Below are positions 21,567-33,886 of a stretch of 64,000 nucleotides of DNA, one piece after another. This stretch comes from Strobilurus pachycystidiatus (Eukaryota > Basidiomycota > Agaricomycetes > Agaricales > Physalacriaceae): the NCBI GenBank assembly GCA_019915135.1, contig JAHLMK010000001.1:1426001-1490000 (forward strand). Direction: 5' to 3'. The notes beneath the pieces are model-generated. The model had not been told where the DNA came from. It searched no databases and worked only from the letters and a program-made list of their open reading frames with translations. How positions within the stretch are numbered: the stretch's first letter is position 1; every line of letters starts with the position of its first letter. Both the position numbers and the translations under genes were made by a program.

Positions 21567-23950
21567 TTATGGATGCATGAATGTCTGTAGCTATATTCAA
21601 GTCAGCATGTCAGCTTAGACCGGGGATCGGGGACCGGGGCTCACATATTCGTCGTAGTGATGCAGAATCTGCCTGAGCTGCTTCCTCGATATCTCCGCTT
21701 TGAACAGAATTTCATCATCTGTGTGCTTCCCATCGAAATACTGATGGAGCCTGGAGACGCGGTGAATAACGATGGCCGAGTAGGCACGTGTACGTACTGC
21801 TTGAATTGATTCACGACACGCTCGTCCTTACCCTCCGACATCGCCATCAACCACTGTGTCTGCAGTGGCGTGGCCCGCCCGGGATCGGGTATCAACGACG
21901 ACTTTGTGTCGTCGTCGTTCGTGTCCCATCCAGAGTCATCCGGAGCAGCATCTTCTTCCTCCTCTTCCTCTTGTTCATACTCATGCGGCGAAAGAATGTC
22001 CTTCCGCGCATACTCACGCGCCGCCTTCGGGGAAAGTGAAACAAAGGCCGCTGGCGGCGACACCGCGTCTACTTCTTTGTAAAGCTTGCTCCTTCCTCGC
22101 CCGCCAAAGTGTTTCTTCGCCCGCACCTTCTCCTCAATGTGGTGCTTGACGCGTAGTTTGAGCTCCTTGGTAGCTACAACACGTACGCGGAGATGAAGGG
22201 TGACGAGCATCTCTCGCTTGAGCATCCATATCACCACTTCGTGATATAGTGGTAAGCGGTCCTTCGTTTGGACGACGGTGGCAAAGAAGTGATTTTGAGA
22301 AGATGAGGTAGATATGGCTGAAAGTATCTCCGGAAGAGAGAACACCTCCGGCTGACCGGCGAAGTCCTTGTCGAACTCTTCAACCAGCTCGCGTAACCTT
22401 GTTCGATATGAGAGATGGGTGGCGTTAAGTTTACGACGCGACACTCACGGGGCGGTAAATTTCGAAGGAATGGTAAATACAGTCTTGAGACCGTTGTGGA
22501 CAATGTCGACTACTTTGGCCCGTCGATGCTGGACCAACCACCGCACAGTGGGCACCACTTGAGTTTCGTAATCCCAGTCAAGCAGACTAGCCATGTCGCC
22601 TAATCTGTCGGAGCTTGAGAAGGATGTACAAAGGAACTTTGCGAGTACTTACGACAGAGTGACTGACGCAATGTCCATGAACTTGATCAGGCCTTCGAGT
22701 AGTCCGCTATAGTCTTCATGATCGACGTACGGCGTTCCGACGTTCACAGAGGATTCGAGCATCAGAAGACTCTTCCATGGGTCTAGAGACGGTAAGTTCC
22801 ATCCATCCTCTGACAGTTCTTCTCCCCATGCTTGTTTGTATTGTGCGGCGTCATCCTCGTTCGAAGGCTGATAGACGAGATCGTCGTCTTCGGAATGTAG
22901 GAGCTGATCAAGAAATGGGGGAAGCTGAAGTTCTAGGGGAATATGGTTGACCGTAATGTACGCCATCGATGAGGTTTTGATAGCTTCATAGAGAAATTTC
23001 ATAGCAGAAGCTATGGACGACACTTCAAGGGCTTGCGTCTGGAAGTCGGATAAGATCTGATCTGTTTATTTGATTAGTTTACGCGCTGGTGTGAGAGCTG
23101 GATATGAACCGTTTGAGACGTATGTGTCCTTCAGAGATCCTAACACATCGCATTCCTTTTCGACAAAGTTGGACAGGACTTGTTGCTGGAACAAAACAGC
23201 CATGAATGAGAAGGCAATATGCTTGTATACGACATCCAGGTATTTGAGAAAGCTGCCAGAAGCAGAGGATGATGGATCTGGTGGGTCGAGAACCAGTACG
23301 AGGTTGAAAGTGGTGAGCCAAGATGCCTTGGAGGATACGTCCTGGACAGATGTTCGATCTGGACTCTCCTCGGCGACTGATTCACTACCCATATGAGCGC
23401 TCCTGGCCTCCCTGCCGCGTGCGCTCGACTTGTGCTTGTCGGGCCGAAAGCGCCATTCACCGTCGGGTTCTACGCAGACAGGATGTCCAATGAATACGAG
23501 GTCGTCAACGAGGAGTTCGCATCTCTGGTGGCACATTGGGCGCAGAGGGCAGAGCAGATGCGCCAGGAATGAAGTCGAGTAGCCAAACAGGTTCTCGTAT
23601 CCGTCTCTTGACGCGGAGGAGTGCTCCCTGGACGGTGAACGATGATGTCCATTGGGCGAATTGGCTCGTGAACCGCTCCGCCTCAGGTCGTCGCGCGGCG
23701 TGTGTGTGTTCCATTCGTATTCGGGGTCATTGAGCGGGGTGTGCGGCAGCGAGGCGGCGAACCGTTCCGCCGCTTCCCCGTAATTGGATGCCTTCCAAAC
23801 GTTGTCAAGATGGGCGGGCGAATTGGCGCAGTCGGGTCGGGGTCTGCTGAGCCTCTGATGGACCTCCGGGTTCGGCGGCCATCGGTAGACAAGATTGGAG
23901 TCCTTGGCGGAGGAAGTGACAAGCAAGATGGCGAGGAGTGTCTCTGCCAT
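21567..23950 (-). CDS. NPR3: nitrogen permease regulator 3 (GATOR1/SEACIT subunit)
   Basis: The first exon, 23950 to about 23097, begins MAETLLAILLVTSSAKDSNLVYRWPP and contains LLCPLRPMCHQRCELLVDDLVFIGHPVC, the NPR3/NPRL3 longin-type signature. Later exons encode SDFQTQALEVSSIASAMKFLYEA, LLDWDYETQVVPTVRWLVQHRR, EVVIWMLKREMLVTLH and, at the end, LHQYFDGKHTDDEI with HHYDEYTFMHP before TAA 21569-21567. In the GATOR1 complex NPR3 helps Npr2/Iml1 act on Rag GTPases to restrain TORC1 when amino acids are scarce, at the vacuole. An acidic insert (EEEEEEDAA) and a Ser/Arg-rich N-terminal loop are fungal-type additions. Confidence 0.92.
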
Positions 23951-24618
23951 GCTACGACGCGTGCATTTTGGCGGGTTGCAACTTGTGAGCTCAAACTTCG
24001 GCAGAAATTAGACTGTTTGGAGCCGCGTGCACCTCGGCCAAAACTGCATGTATGTAGATGAGCCAGTGTAGCAGAAGAGGTTCGCAATGAGGAATTAGAA
24101 GTTACTGTAGCCATTGGCTAGTCTGATTGATGCATTCTGAGCCTTCTTCCTCGACTAATATCTGGCATTGCACAAAGAGTTCGCAGAATGAGCGGAGAGG
24201 ACATGTAGTGCCGAGCTTCCGTCTCACGCCGAGCAACCGGCCATCAGAATATCGATCAGCACAGATCGGCACGAATTGCCGAACAGCAGTCTCTCATTTC
24301 TGCTCGGTATGGCGGAAAATTAAAGGACTGGATGTAACATGACCGACGCGACGCCGGGGCCCACACTGACAGTGAATCAACGGTGATTTACAGTCTCGAC
24401 GTCTACGGTAGAGGGTGAATCTGGACCCAATGACATCTGTCCCACGCCCTCCCGATCGCGAACCTGAGCCTGGGGGGCGGTGACAGAAATATATCGACGC
24501 TACGTAATGCTAAGCGTCAGCGGTACATACTTAGCCTCTACCTCGCGGGCATCTTGGCTCTCCTTCACCTTCGCAGTAGCCCGACTGCCCGACCGCATCC
24601 CCGACAAACGGCGGCGCC
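23951..24618. promoter_or_regulatory. divergent promoter of NPR3 and NADH dehydrogenase copy 2
   Basis: The region between the two start codons. I see no repeat or extra gene. A 143-aa minus-strand ORF that starts inside it is a shadow of NPR3 exon 1. Confidence 0.5.
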
Positions 24619-27199
24619 ATGCTTGCCAATGTACATGTGTCGCGCCGATCGTGTGCCGCCCTCCGCAATACCGCCAGGCCCTCGCCGCCGCTGCTCCGCA
24701 TCAGAAACGTGTCGACGGCCTCTGCCTCGCGCCCTAGTGGACTGCAACGAGCCAAGACATACGCAAAGTATACAGGATACTTTGCTCTATCGTCAGTGTG
24801 CGGCGTCTTCGCCCTTTGCGGGGCGATCTTCATCCATGATGCCTTCACGTACGTCGAATGTCCGCGGATGGTCTTGCTGTATATGAAATCGCTACAGATA
24901 TACGGAGAAACACGCTGAGCGCGTGCCCCGTTCCCCGCTCGCACTGCATCCCGAAACTGGCGGACCCAAAAACCTCCCTATCGTTCGCGTCGCTGTTGAC
25001 GACGAGGACGACGATGAGCACAAGAAATTAGCAGAGAAACCACGCCTCGTCATTGTTGGCGGTGGGTGGGGGGTGAGCGTCTACTTTTGCGACGGCACTC
25101 CAGCACACTTATCATCCTCCAGGCTATGGGCGTACTCAAAACCTTATATCCTGGCGATTACCATGTTACTGTAGTCTCGTCCGAAACCTTCACTACCTTC
25201 ACCCCGTTACTACCATGTAAGCTCATTCTTTATCGCAGTAAAACCTCCATAACATTCTCCTACATAGCCGCCGCCGTTGGCACCGTTCAAGTTCGCTCAC
25301 TCATTGAACCAATCCGCAAAGTTATCGCGCGTCTCCGCGGCCATTTCGTCCAGGGTAAAGCTGCCGATGTTGCCATGCTAGATCGACTACTCGAGGTTGA
25401 AACTATGGGCAGCAATGGAGAGTCTAGACGCGTCTACATCCCGTATAAATGCAATCTTCCTGTCAGTCACCCTATTTCTTACGCGTCTTCCAGGTACGAC
25501 AAGCTAGTAATTGCGGTTGGGTCCACCTCGAGCACGCACGGAGTCCCCGGTCTGGAGAACTGCTTCCAACTCAAGACTATTGGCGATGCACAGGCAATCC
25601 GAAGACGCGTCATGGACAACTTTGAAATTGCCAGCCTTCCCACGACAACACCTGAAGAACGGAAACGGTTACTTAGCTTTGTGGTATGTGGCGGCGGCCC
25701 GACAGGTGTTGAGACTGCAGCGGTATGACAGAGAAGTTGATTCTACAGGCATTGTGACTTAAACCTACTCACAGGAAATCTACGACTTCTGCCAGGAGGA
25801 CATCATGAGATATGTCGGTATCAATCTTCACCGTTGCTACTCTGCTCTGATATTGCATAGTATCCAAAAATATGTCGAGAGGAGGTTTCCATTCACGTCA
25901 TACAATCGCGGGAGCATATCTTGAACACGGTATTTGCCGTCCATTTCGTCCGTGGGCCGCTCACTGACCTCTGGCAGTATTCCGAAGCAATCTCAATATA
26001 TGCGGAAGCCAAGTTTTCGCGCGATGGCGTCGATCTTATCACCTCTGCTCGGTACGACCTCTTGATTATGTCGCAGTCAAATCTCATGCCCTCACAGAGT
26101 CGGCTCTGTTGACCCCCAATATGTCATATACACTGCTCGTGGCAAGGATGGGAAAACGGAGCAACACACAATCCCGACGAACTTTGTACTTTGGTCCACA
26201 GGCATCGCCATGAACCCATTCACCCAGCGCGTAACGAGCATCTTGCCCAATCAAGTGCACAAGAAAGCGATCGAGGTCGACGCGCATCTGAGGGTGAAGG
26301 GTGCCCCTCTAGGCACTATGTACGCTATCGGCGACTGTGCTACGGTTCGTTCATACCATGCGTCAGACGATAGGATGTTTGTTAACATAAGTCATTTAGA
26401 TCGAGACCTCAATCGTCGACCACTTCATGGAGCTCGTCGAAGACGCGGATCGCGACAAGAATGGGAAAATTGACTTTGAGGAATGGGAGATCATGGGTAC
26501 GATCCGCACCTCCGCTGGGCGTCATATGCTCACGAATATGTGCAGTTTCGAGAATCAAGCAGCGGATTCCGATGGCAGAGGATCACGTCCTCAAAGTCAG
26601 TGTCATTTCTTTTGAACGGTTCCGTACTATAACAATCGCATAAGGTTCGGGAATTATTCGATCTCTACGACACCGATTCAGACAACAACCTGTCTCTAAA
26701 TGAAGTCGCGCGCCTCCTTGAGGGCATCGGAAACAAGATCACGTCTCTGCCGGCGGTATGTATCTTCTCTCTTCCTTATTGTTTCTGCAGGTTGATGTTG
26801 ATAAAATGTAGACAGCCCAAGTAGCAGCCCAGGAGGGCAAATACATTGGAAAGAAGCTTCACAAAGTTGCACGGCAATCTGCGCGGCTGGAGGCGCAAGG
26901 TATGACACCTTTGGAAATCGACAGCGTTGTCTCTGGACCTTTCCGCTATCTGCACTTGGGAAGCTTGGCGTATATTGGGAACGCTGCTGTTTTTGATCTG
27001 GGGCGCTTCTCATTCATGGGCGGCCTGGCGGCCATGTACGCGTGGCGCAGTATATATTGGAACGAGCAGGTGTCCGCGAGGACTAGAGCATTGCTCATGA
27101 TTGACTGGATCATTCGGTATGTCCATCTTCATCTCTGTCGAATTTGTTGACCAATTGTGTATCAGCGGGATGTGGGGTCGCGACCTTTCGAGACTATGA
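24619..27199 (+). CDS. external alternative NADH:ubiquinone oxidoreductase (type II, EF-hand), copy 2, intact
   Basis: A multi-exon gene of about 640 residues from ATG 24619 to TGA 27197-27199. A mitochondrial presequence (SRRSCAALRNTARPSPP) precedes one hydrophobic segment (GYFALSSVCGVFALCGAIFI). Next come VIVGGGWG (FAD), CGGGPTGVE (NADH) and NFVLWSTGIAMNPF. Two EF-hand loops, DRDKNGKIDFEE and DTDSDNNLSLNE, are inserted before the C-terminal membrane-binding helix region. These enzymes oxidise cytosolic NADH at the outer face of the inner mitochondrial membrane without pumping protons; the EF-hands make them Ca2+-responsive. It is a paralogue of the copy at 12755-15322 but has introns after HDAFT and after IIR that copy 1 lacks. 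Confidence 0.92.
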
Positions 27200-27298
27200 A
27201 TTTTTTCTTCCGAGATTACAAGTACTTACTGTAAGTTACGCGTTGGACTTTTATGTACCCTACAAAACTAGACAAATGTGCCACCCCCGTACGGTTCG

Positions 27299-29094
27299 TC
27301 ACTGATCCTGCCATTCAAACGAGCCTACAATAGCAGTCTTTCCTATGAAAGAGCCCTGATTGGGAGCAAGGATTGTCATTTTGCGTTGAGCGATGTCGAT
27401 CCTTGTTCTGCAAGCACAGGGAGTTAGTGGCGCAGTAAGAAGAAATTCTGCCAGCACGAACATTATCAAGAAACCGAGAATGGCGCAGTCCAAGATTGCT
27501 TCATCGTACATTTCTCTGTCGGTGGTGGAGAGGACAGCGAGGACAGCGTTCAAAAGTCCAGAACCAGGCGCACTGGGGTCTACACGAACAGGCTGGGTTT
27601 CAGAGACGACGCGTTTAGCGCCGACAGGAAGCGCATCTGAAGGTGCCATTGTAGCTGATTGGAGTCAACTCAGATAAGATGCTATGCAGGATGGGTGAGG
27701 CGGGCTTACCCGCTCCAATGCGATATATTTTGAGGTCATCGAAACCGACCACAGTCGACGATGGAGAAAGAATTATATCCGAGAATGTATCGTTGCTCAC
27801 ACTGGAGGGAGAGATTCCTGCAGGAGGTTTGATGACCTGGCCGTACATGTATGTGTGCAGCTGGTGACTTTGCACTCGTTCTCGGTAGCTCATGTCCAGT
27901 TCGACGACCTGTGGAGTCGCTTAGCAGCGCGATAGTTGCAGTGGAGACCAGCACTTACACCACCCGATTTTGGGATTTTCACCACGGTCAACTTGGACCC
28001 GAATGTCTTCTGCATCTCTGCGTTCAGCTTCTCGTGACCTACGACAAGGATGACGTTGACTGTGGACGTGTAAGTTACCGGGAAGGTGAGTGGCGATATC
28101 ACTGACTCTTGAAGGCTTTGATGCACTCATGTATGAGACGATGGCGCATTTCTGTCGTAGCAGCGGGGCCGGCCGCGAATGATGAGGGTGTGTCGACGAT
28201 CAGGCCGGCCACTGCGCCTCTGGGGCCGTTCTCCTCTCTCTCGGTGGAAAGTTCTCCGAGGTTCCGAATGAGCCGCTCCATCAAGAGAGGGTTTCTTTTG
28301 GCTTCAGAGTGCCCATACCAGTAGGCTACAGGTAACAGTGCGTTGGATGACAGTGAGGTAGGAGCAGACGTGGCAGCAGAACCAAGAGTATTTGCAGGTG
28401 AGCAAGTGGGGATTGGACTGCTGACAGACACAATTGATAGTGCCCCAGGAGCAGACCATCCACCCTTGGGGGTGGTTAGTTGGCAGCGATGATGAGGGCT
28501 AAGTAACATACCTCGCTGGGGTCGAGATTGGCCAACAAAGGAGCCCATGACTGACCTGATCGGACGGTGTAGTTAACAAGAATCTTGCAAACGGAGGTCT
28601 TTCCAGAGTTCTCGGGGCCAAGGACGAGGATGCGGGGAGGCTGGGTTTTCTGTGCGGCGCGACCCGGGTTATCACGCAGTTCAGCGAGTGCGCGTACACG
28701 CATTTGCTCGAAGGCGATGTGGAGATTTCCGTAAGCCTTCATCGGGGTCTCCTCAGACTGATAGTCACTCGAAGCATGGCCTGTAACGTGCATGGTACTT
28801 CAGTTAATAAACCACAAAGCGAGAGAATGCGACTCATCAGAAGGGTACAGCCGTGCCAAGTGAAGACTGCAGCTTTGCATTCGTGGCCAAAAACGTAGGT
28901 CTGATTCTCAACGAGTTCGAAGCCGAATATCTCAGCATGTCCATTCATCAACTGGAAAGGATGTCAGCAGGACGCAGAGAGAAAAGTGGAGATGATACCT
29001 TGATGGCAAGGGATGTACCAGAATCCAGTTCAAACCTGTATTCTGTTTCCGGGAGCAGATCGATAACCTGTGTCTCTGCTTGTTGCTCCGCCAT
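27299..29094 (-). CDS. CLP1: CLP1, mRNA cleavage and polyadenylation factor with polynucleotide-kinase fold
   Basis: Starts MAEQQAETQVIDLLPETEYRF and continues with HAEIFGFELVENQTYVFG, YQSEETPMKAYGNLH and the P-loop LVLGPENSGKTSVCKILVNY. Then come VAYWYGHSE, GLIVDTPSSFA, INVILVVGHEKL and VVELDMSYRERV. The last exons encode FLIITRIDIAQRKMTILAP and end FEWQDQ-stop at 27301-27299. All introns are 45-60 nt GT-AG. Clp1 binds ATP and joins Pcf11 in cleavage factor IA for pre-mRNA 3'-end formation in the nucleus. The P-loop reads GPENSGKT, so ATP binding looks preserved. The gene is convergent with NADH dehydrogenase copy 2, with only 99 bp between stop codons. Confidence 0.92.
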
Positions 29095-29462
29095 GATAAT
29101 GCAAAAGAAGGAGACTAATAATATACTCCTCGCCGAGCCTCAAAAAATGCTACCGTATGATTCACCGGAACAAAAATGGATTTCTATGTAAATATAAGGG
29201 GCGAAGATCTGGCAGAATAAGTGTCCTGTCCGAGCAGAGCTACCAAGGCCTCAAGATGCCTGCGAGTTGGTGTGATGGTGGTGGTCAAGACTCAAGGAGT
29301 GACGGATCCTGATCGAAAGAACTTCCGCGCGGACCGTTAACGCCGATCAGAGTGCTCACGTGAATGCCGACCATGCCGAAGCGCGCTCGCAGGCTGGAAC
29401 GCCGCTTCGGGCCCTTCCCACTGCTTCAACTCTTGCAACGACGACATTGGCCACCGTTCAAA
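29095..29462. promoter_or_regulatory. divergent promoter of CLP1 and prenylcysteine oxidase
   Basis: An AT-rich patch near 29110-29210 (TATA-like stretches) lies on the CLP1 side. An in-frame upstream ATG for the oxidase exists at 29364, but 29463 gives the better signal peptide. No other gene is seen. Confidence 0.45.
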
Positions 29463-31381
29463 ATGCGCCTGCAGACCCTTCTTCTTGCTGCGTCGCCCGC
29501 TGCGCTGGCCTTCCAGCTGCCCTTCAAGGTTCCCTTCCTGCAGAGTACCCTTGACACCCCCGACCTCGCAGGCGCCACCCCGAGAATTGCGATCATTGGT
29601 GCTGGCGCCGGTGGAAGCTCGGCGGCCTTCTGGATTTCCAAAGCAAAAGAGAGGTTCGGACTCGACGTGGATGTTGACATATATGAAAGTCGATCTTATA
29701 TTGGTGGTCGTGAGTACTACGAAACTACTTGTGTTTCGCTGCTTGCTCACTGGCACAGGGAGTACCACTGTCTACCCATACAACAACAAGTCCTACACCC
29801 CCATGGAACTGGGGGCCTCCATCTTTGTCAGCGTAAACAAGAACTTGTGGCGTGCTACGGACGAATTCAACCTCACTCGTAACACCTTCGAGGAAGAGGG
29901 TGGTTCCATGGGTGTCTGGGACGGCGAAAATATATTATATTCTGTGGGTAATCCTATCTGGCAACCCACAAGTTCACTCAATAATCACCAGATTAGCGGT
30001 AGCTGGTGGGACACTCTCAAACTTGTATGGCGCTTTGGAATCCTCTCGCCTAGACGTGTCGATGGAATGTACGTAAACATCGGGCCCTGCTTGCCGCATC
30101 TAACCTTACCGAGCCAGTGTGTCAGCCATGCTGAAGCAATTCGTCAAGTTCTATACCCCAGAATCGCCTCGGTGGGACAGCATCTCGTATCTTGCTGATA
30201 CTCTGGGTTGGACAGAGTTCACGAATACCTCGTCGGCTGAGTATCTGTCCACTCACGGTGTTGCACACAACTACATTTCGGAGGTCATCGAGGCAGTGAC
30301 TCGAGTGAATTATGGACAGGCAAGTCCGTTCAGGCCGTGTCGACTCGTGTAAATCTCACACTCCCCTCCAGAACGCCGATGCCGTCCATGCCTTGATAGG
30401 GTCCGTGTCCATGGCCACGAATGGCGCGGCAAGCGTTGTAGGAGGAAACTTCCAGATATTTGAGAAGTTCATAGAGGCTTCGAATGCTACGACATTTTTG
30501 AACACATCCGTAAGTCGGTGATTCCCTGTTGACGACACAATAACTCACCTTCTTTTAGATCACCAGTATAACTCACAAGTCCTCGTCAGCCCAGCCCTGG
30601 TCTGTTACAAGCAGTCAAGGCAGTAAGAATTACAAGGCGGTCATCCTCGCCGCACCGTTCCACTCTACTGGTATCTCACTGCCCTCGTCGCTCACTGCCC
30701 AGGTTGCGGAGTACCCATATGTCAAATTGCATGTCACTCTCCTTGCGACAAGGTCCCCCAGCATCGACCCAGCATATCTTGGTCTTCCTCCGACGGCTAA
30801 GCTCCCTACCATGCTTCTCACGACTTACGAGAACGCACGTCAAGGTGGCAAGGAGCCTGAATTCAACTCGCTTTCCTATCATGGCAAGGTGTCTGCAGAC
30901 GAATGGGGTGTCAAGATCTTCTCCAAAGAGCCGATATCGGATGAATGGCTGCAGAGTGTGTTCAAAGGACAAGTCGGATGGGTGCATCGTAAAGTGGTAA
31001 GCTACTTTCTTGCTTGACAGGAGCAAGAACTCATTCTGTCCTCGATTAGTGGGAAGCCTACCCACTTACTCCTCCGATGAAAAGCTTCCCACCTGTGAAA
31101 TTAGACACTGGCTTCTACTACGTGAATGCCTTCGAACCGTGAGCTGCTTCCTTGCACAACTCAGGTTATATCTAACAAGTCATCGCCCCAGATTTATCTC
31201 CACTATGGAAACAGAAACCATTGCGTCTCGAAACGTCGTGGAACTTTTGTTAAACGAAGAGTTTGACTCTACAATATGCGCTCCTCAGATTTCGGAAGAT
31301 CGCGAGAAACAGAAATCTCTTTCTGAGTATTATTTCCCTTCCCGTCAAGATGACGGGTTTGTTTTGGGTTGGGACTGTTAA
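29463..31381 (+). CDS. prenylcysteine oxidase/lyase (FAD-dependent)
   Basis: ATG 29463 gives a signal peptide (MRLQTLLLAASPAALAFQ). It is followed by the dinucleotide-binding motif IAIIGAGAGGSSAAF and VDVDIYESRSYIGGRSTTVYP. Further on are GASIFVSVNKNLWRA, AVTRVNYGQNADAVHAL, the prenylcysteine-lyase domain LAAPFHSTGISLP, PPTAKLPTMLLTTY and KVWEAYPLTPP, and GFYYVNAFEPFISTMETETIASRNVVELLL. Stop TAA is at 31379-31381. About seven introns are GT-AG. The enzyme cleaves prenylcysteine released from degraded prenylated proteins to cysteine, a prenyl aldehyde and H2O2, in a lysosome- or vacuole-like compartment or secreted. In-frame ATG 29364 would add 33 residues and bury the signal peptide. Confidence 0.9.
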
Positions 31382-31499
31382 GTAGTAAGATTATCTAGGG
31401 TACACTCTATTATTCCATCATGTATCATACAACAAACTTGTACACGGGTACTATTTGCTTGCCGTGCGTCGTCGTCTGTGAACCCTACATACAAAGTAT

Positions 31500-33405
31500 C
31501 TATGTCACTGTCGTGTTTTCCTTGTCACGGTCCACATTGACAATATCTGGTAGGACAGAGACATCTGATTCGGACAGATGGTGGTTTGGGTGGGCATGTG
31601 TGTGCATGCCGGAATCAAGCTCCTGGTGACCATGCCTAGCGCCTGCGGCAACGTGATGAGCACCGTTGCCTTTAGGTTGCTCAAAGGAATTGGGGTTGAG
31701 TACGTCGCTGAAGTCGCGGCGTAATTCGATGTAATCCGTTGCAAATTCTCCGATCTACAGCAGCAACATTAGCCAGTTAATGAAATCGTCATCTAAGGCG
31801 GGTGTACCTCGATTTCGTCCATTCCTACTCGCTCATCTTCGGGTGTCCCACGAAGCTGAAGCCCTGGCACCAAATCTACGGCCTTGGCGAGAAGGGCCGT
31901 GATAACAAAGCTGTACCCAGTTGTGGCACAGACGTAGGCAAATTGGATGTACAGTTGCTTCCAGTTGTGGTTGATCCATCCACCATTGGTAGATGTGTTC
32001 ACCTCGTCCAACGCAATCACCTCGGTTTCAGCGAAAAAGGCGGTAAGAAGCAACCCAATCACCCCACCAACGGCGTGCTCAGCGAACAGATCAAGTGCAT
32101 CATCGATACGTAACGCAAACTTGACTATGGAGATTTTCAACATGTGTGTGATGCGATACACTTTTATGAGATGGACCTACTTTTCGTGGCAAGATTACAG
32201 AGTGCACCAGAGAAGACACCGACGATGAGGGCTCCCCAGGGGCGCACATAGCCAGAAGAAGGCGTCGCCGCGACCAAACCAGCAATAGTACCCGAGCAGA
32301 AGCCTACCATACTCCATCGTCGTTCGAACCCGTAATCCATTAAACACCAGATCATTCCCCCAAACGCCGCAGATAGCATAGAGTTCCATATGGCCATGAT
32401 AGCCCGTAGATTGGCTCCAAAAGCACTCCCACCATTGAACCCGAGCCAACCAAACCACAACATGAATGTACCCAGGTTGACAAAGGAAACATTGTGAGGT
32501 CGAAAATTGACTAATTCTTTTTCTTGCCGACGTCCCAAGACCCAGGAGTAAGCCAGTCCACTGACACCGCTTCCAATTTCGACCGGTCCGCCGCCTATAA
32601 GATAAGGTCAATTGAGTCTGGTCAAAGCTTAGCTTAACGTAAGTAGATACCTGCGAAGTCCAGAACTCCCCACGAGGCCGCCCAGCCATTGAGTCCCCAG
32701 ACCCAGCATGCCAAGGGACAATATACCAGCGTCAACCACAGGAACGTGAAAACGAGAGCGGGGAACACACGGCCGCGTTCAGCGATGCCGCCCATTAGGA
32801 TGGCAGCCGTGACACAGGCAAATTCCATCTGGAAGAAACTGTACAAGAGATCCGGAATGAGTGGGGAGCCAGGAGACGGATCTGCGAGGACGTTGCGCAA
32901 GCCAAAGAGATGGAGATTTCCGATGAAGCCATTCGTCGCGGTCGGGGAAAAGGCGAGAGAGTAGCCCCAGAAGAACCACTGGAAGATGGTGATGGCGTTG
33001 CTTGCCGAGACGGTCCATATCAAAGACACTGAAAGACACTGGTCTGAAATGTAAGCGCTTGGTTGGGAGTAGGGTTACATACAGGCGCTTTTACGACGAG
33101 CGAGACCCGAATACAAGAAAGCTAAGGAATATGGAAGTCATCGACACGGTTGTCACTGAGAATGGTATTCGTACATACCGAGTCCTGGAACCATGAAGGA
33201 AACCATGGCTCCCGAAACTAGGATGAAGGAGACGTCGCCTTTGTCGAATCTTTGGGATGTTCAGCTTCGGTCGGCCGACCGTTGAGGAGACATGGTACAC
33301 ACTGACTGGCATCCGACGCGAGAGCTGAGACAGGTGATGAATCGTTTAACAAGGAAAAGTAGAGCGGAAGTAGGTACCTCGAACCCGACCAACGAGATGC
33401 AACAT
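31500..33405 (-). CDS. ammonium transporter of the Amt/Mep family (Mep1/3-like)
   Basis: Signature segments are FDKGDVSFILVSGAMVSFMVPGL, FLYSGLARRKSA, WTVSASNAITIFQWFFWGYSLAFSP, FFQMEFACVTAAILMGGIAERGR, GTFMLWFGWLGFNGGSAFG and ALRIDDALDLFAEHAVGGVIGLLLTAFF. The first pore His of the Amt twin-His pair is replaced by Glu (GGPVEIGSG); the second is kept (FAEHAVGG). The tail is cytosolic and unusually His-rich (HGHQELDSGMHTHAHPNHH). Stop TAG is at 31502-31500. The first two exons are uncertain: from ATG 33405 the frame reaches FDKGD only through a micro-exon, so the N-terminus may differ. Function: uptake of ammonium across the plasma membrane. Confidence 0.88.
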
Positions 33406-33886
33406 GGCGGCAGGAGGGCAACGGAACCTCAATTCGCCGAGGCGATTTTCGTCGAGAACGAGTGATCACTGATCAGATATTCCACGTTTTATATAATTCC
33501 GAAAAGTGGTCGTCTGACATGTACTCGACAGCGTGGGGCTGACCGTTCTGTAAGAGAGATGCACTGTAGTCGGCCGTGTAACGCCAAGTTGACGCGTCTT
33601 AAATTTGGTCGAATCGTTGTTGATGAAGCCAGGGATGTTGACAGCCGAATCAACGCGCGCGGATAAAACACGAATCGGATCTTCGGACCCGAAACTTCGG
33701 AAATAAGATGCATTGGTCAGACTCAGAGTCTGACCGTCATGGAAGCTCAACATACTTACACTGATACAGTACCATAAAAAGGAGAGGAAAAGTTCGGAGC
33801 AAATGGAAAGCTCTGGAAAACGAACACTGCACTCAAAGAATAAGAAACAAAAGAGAGAGGGAGTAAGTCCAAGGCAAGTACATATT
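33406..33886. other. intergenic gap between ammonium transporter and hydrophobin
   Basis: About 480 bp holding the promoter of the transporter and the 3' flank of the hydrophobin. Short ORFs show no resemblance to known proteins. Confidence 0.45.

Noticed and set aside
23683..24114. 143-aa minus-strand ORF overlapping the NPR3 start
   Set aside because: Out of frame with the clear NPR3 first exon and without family resemblance.
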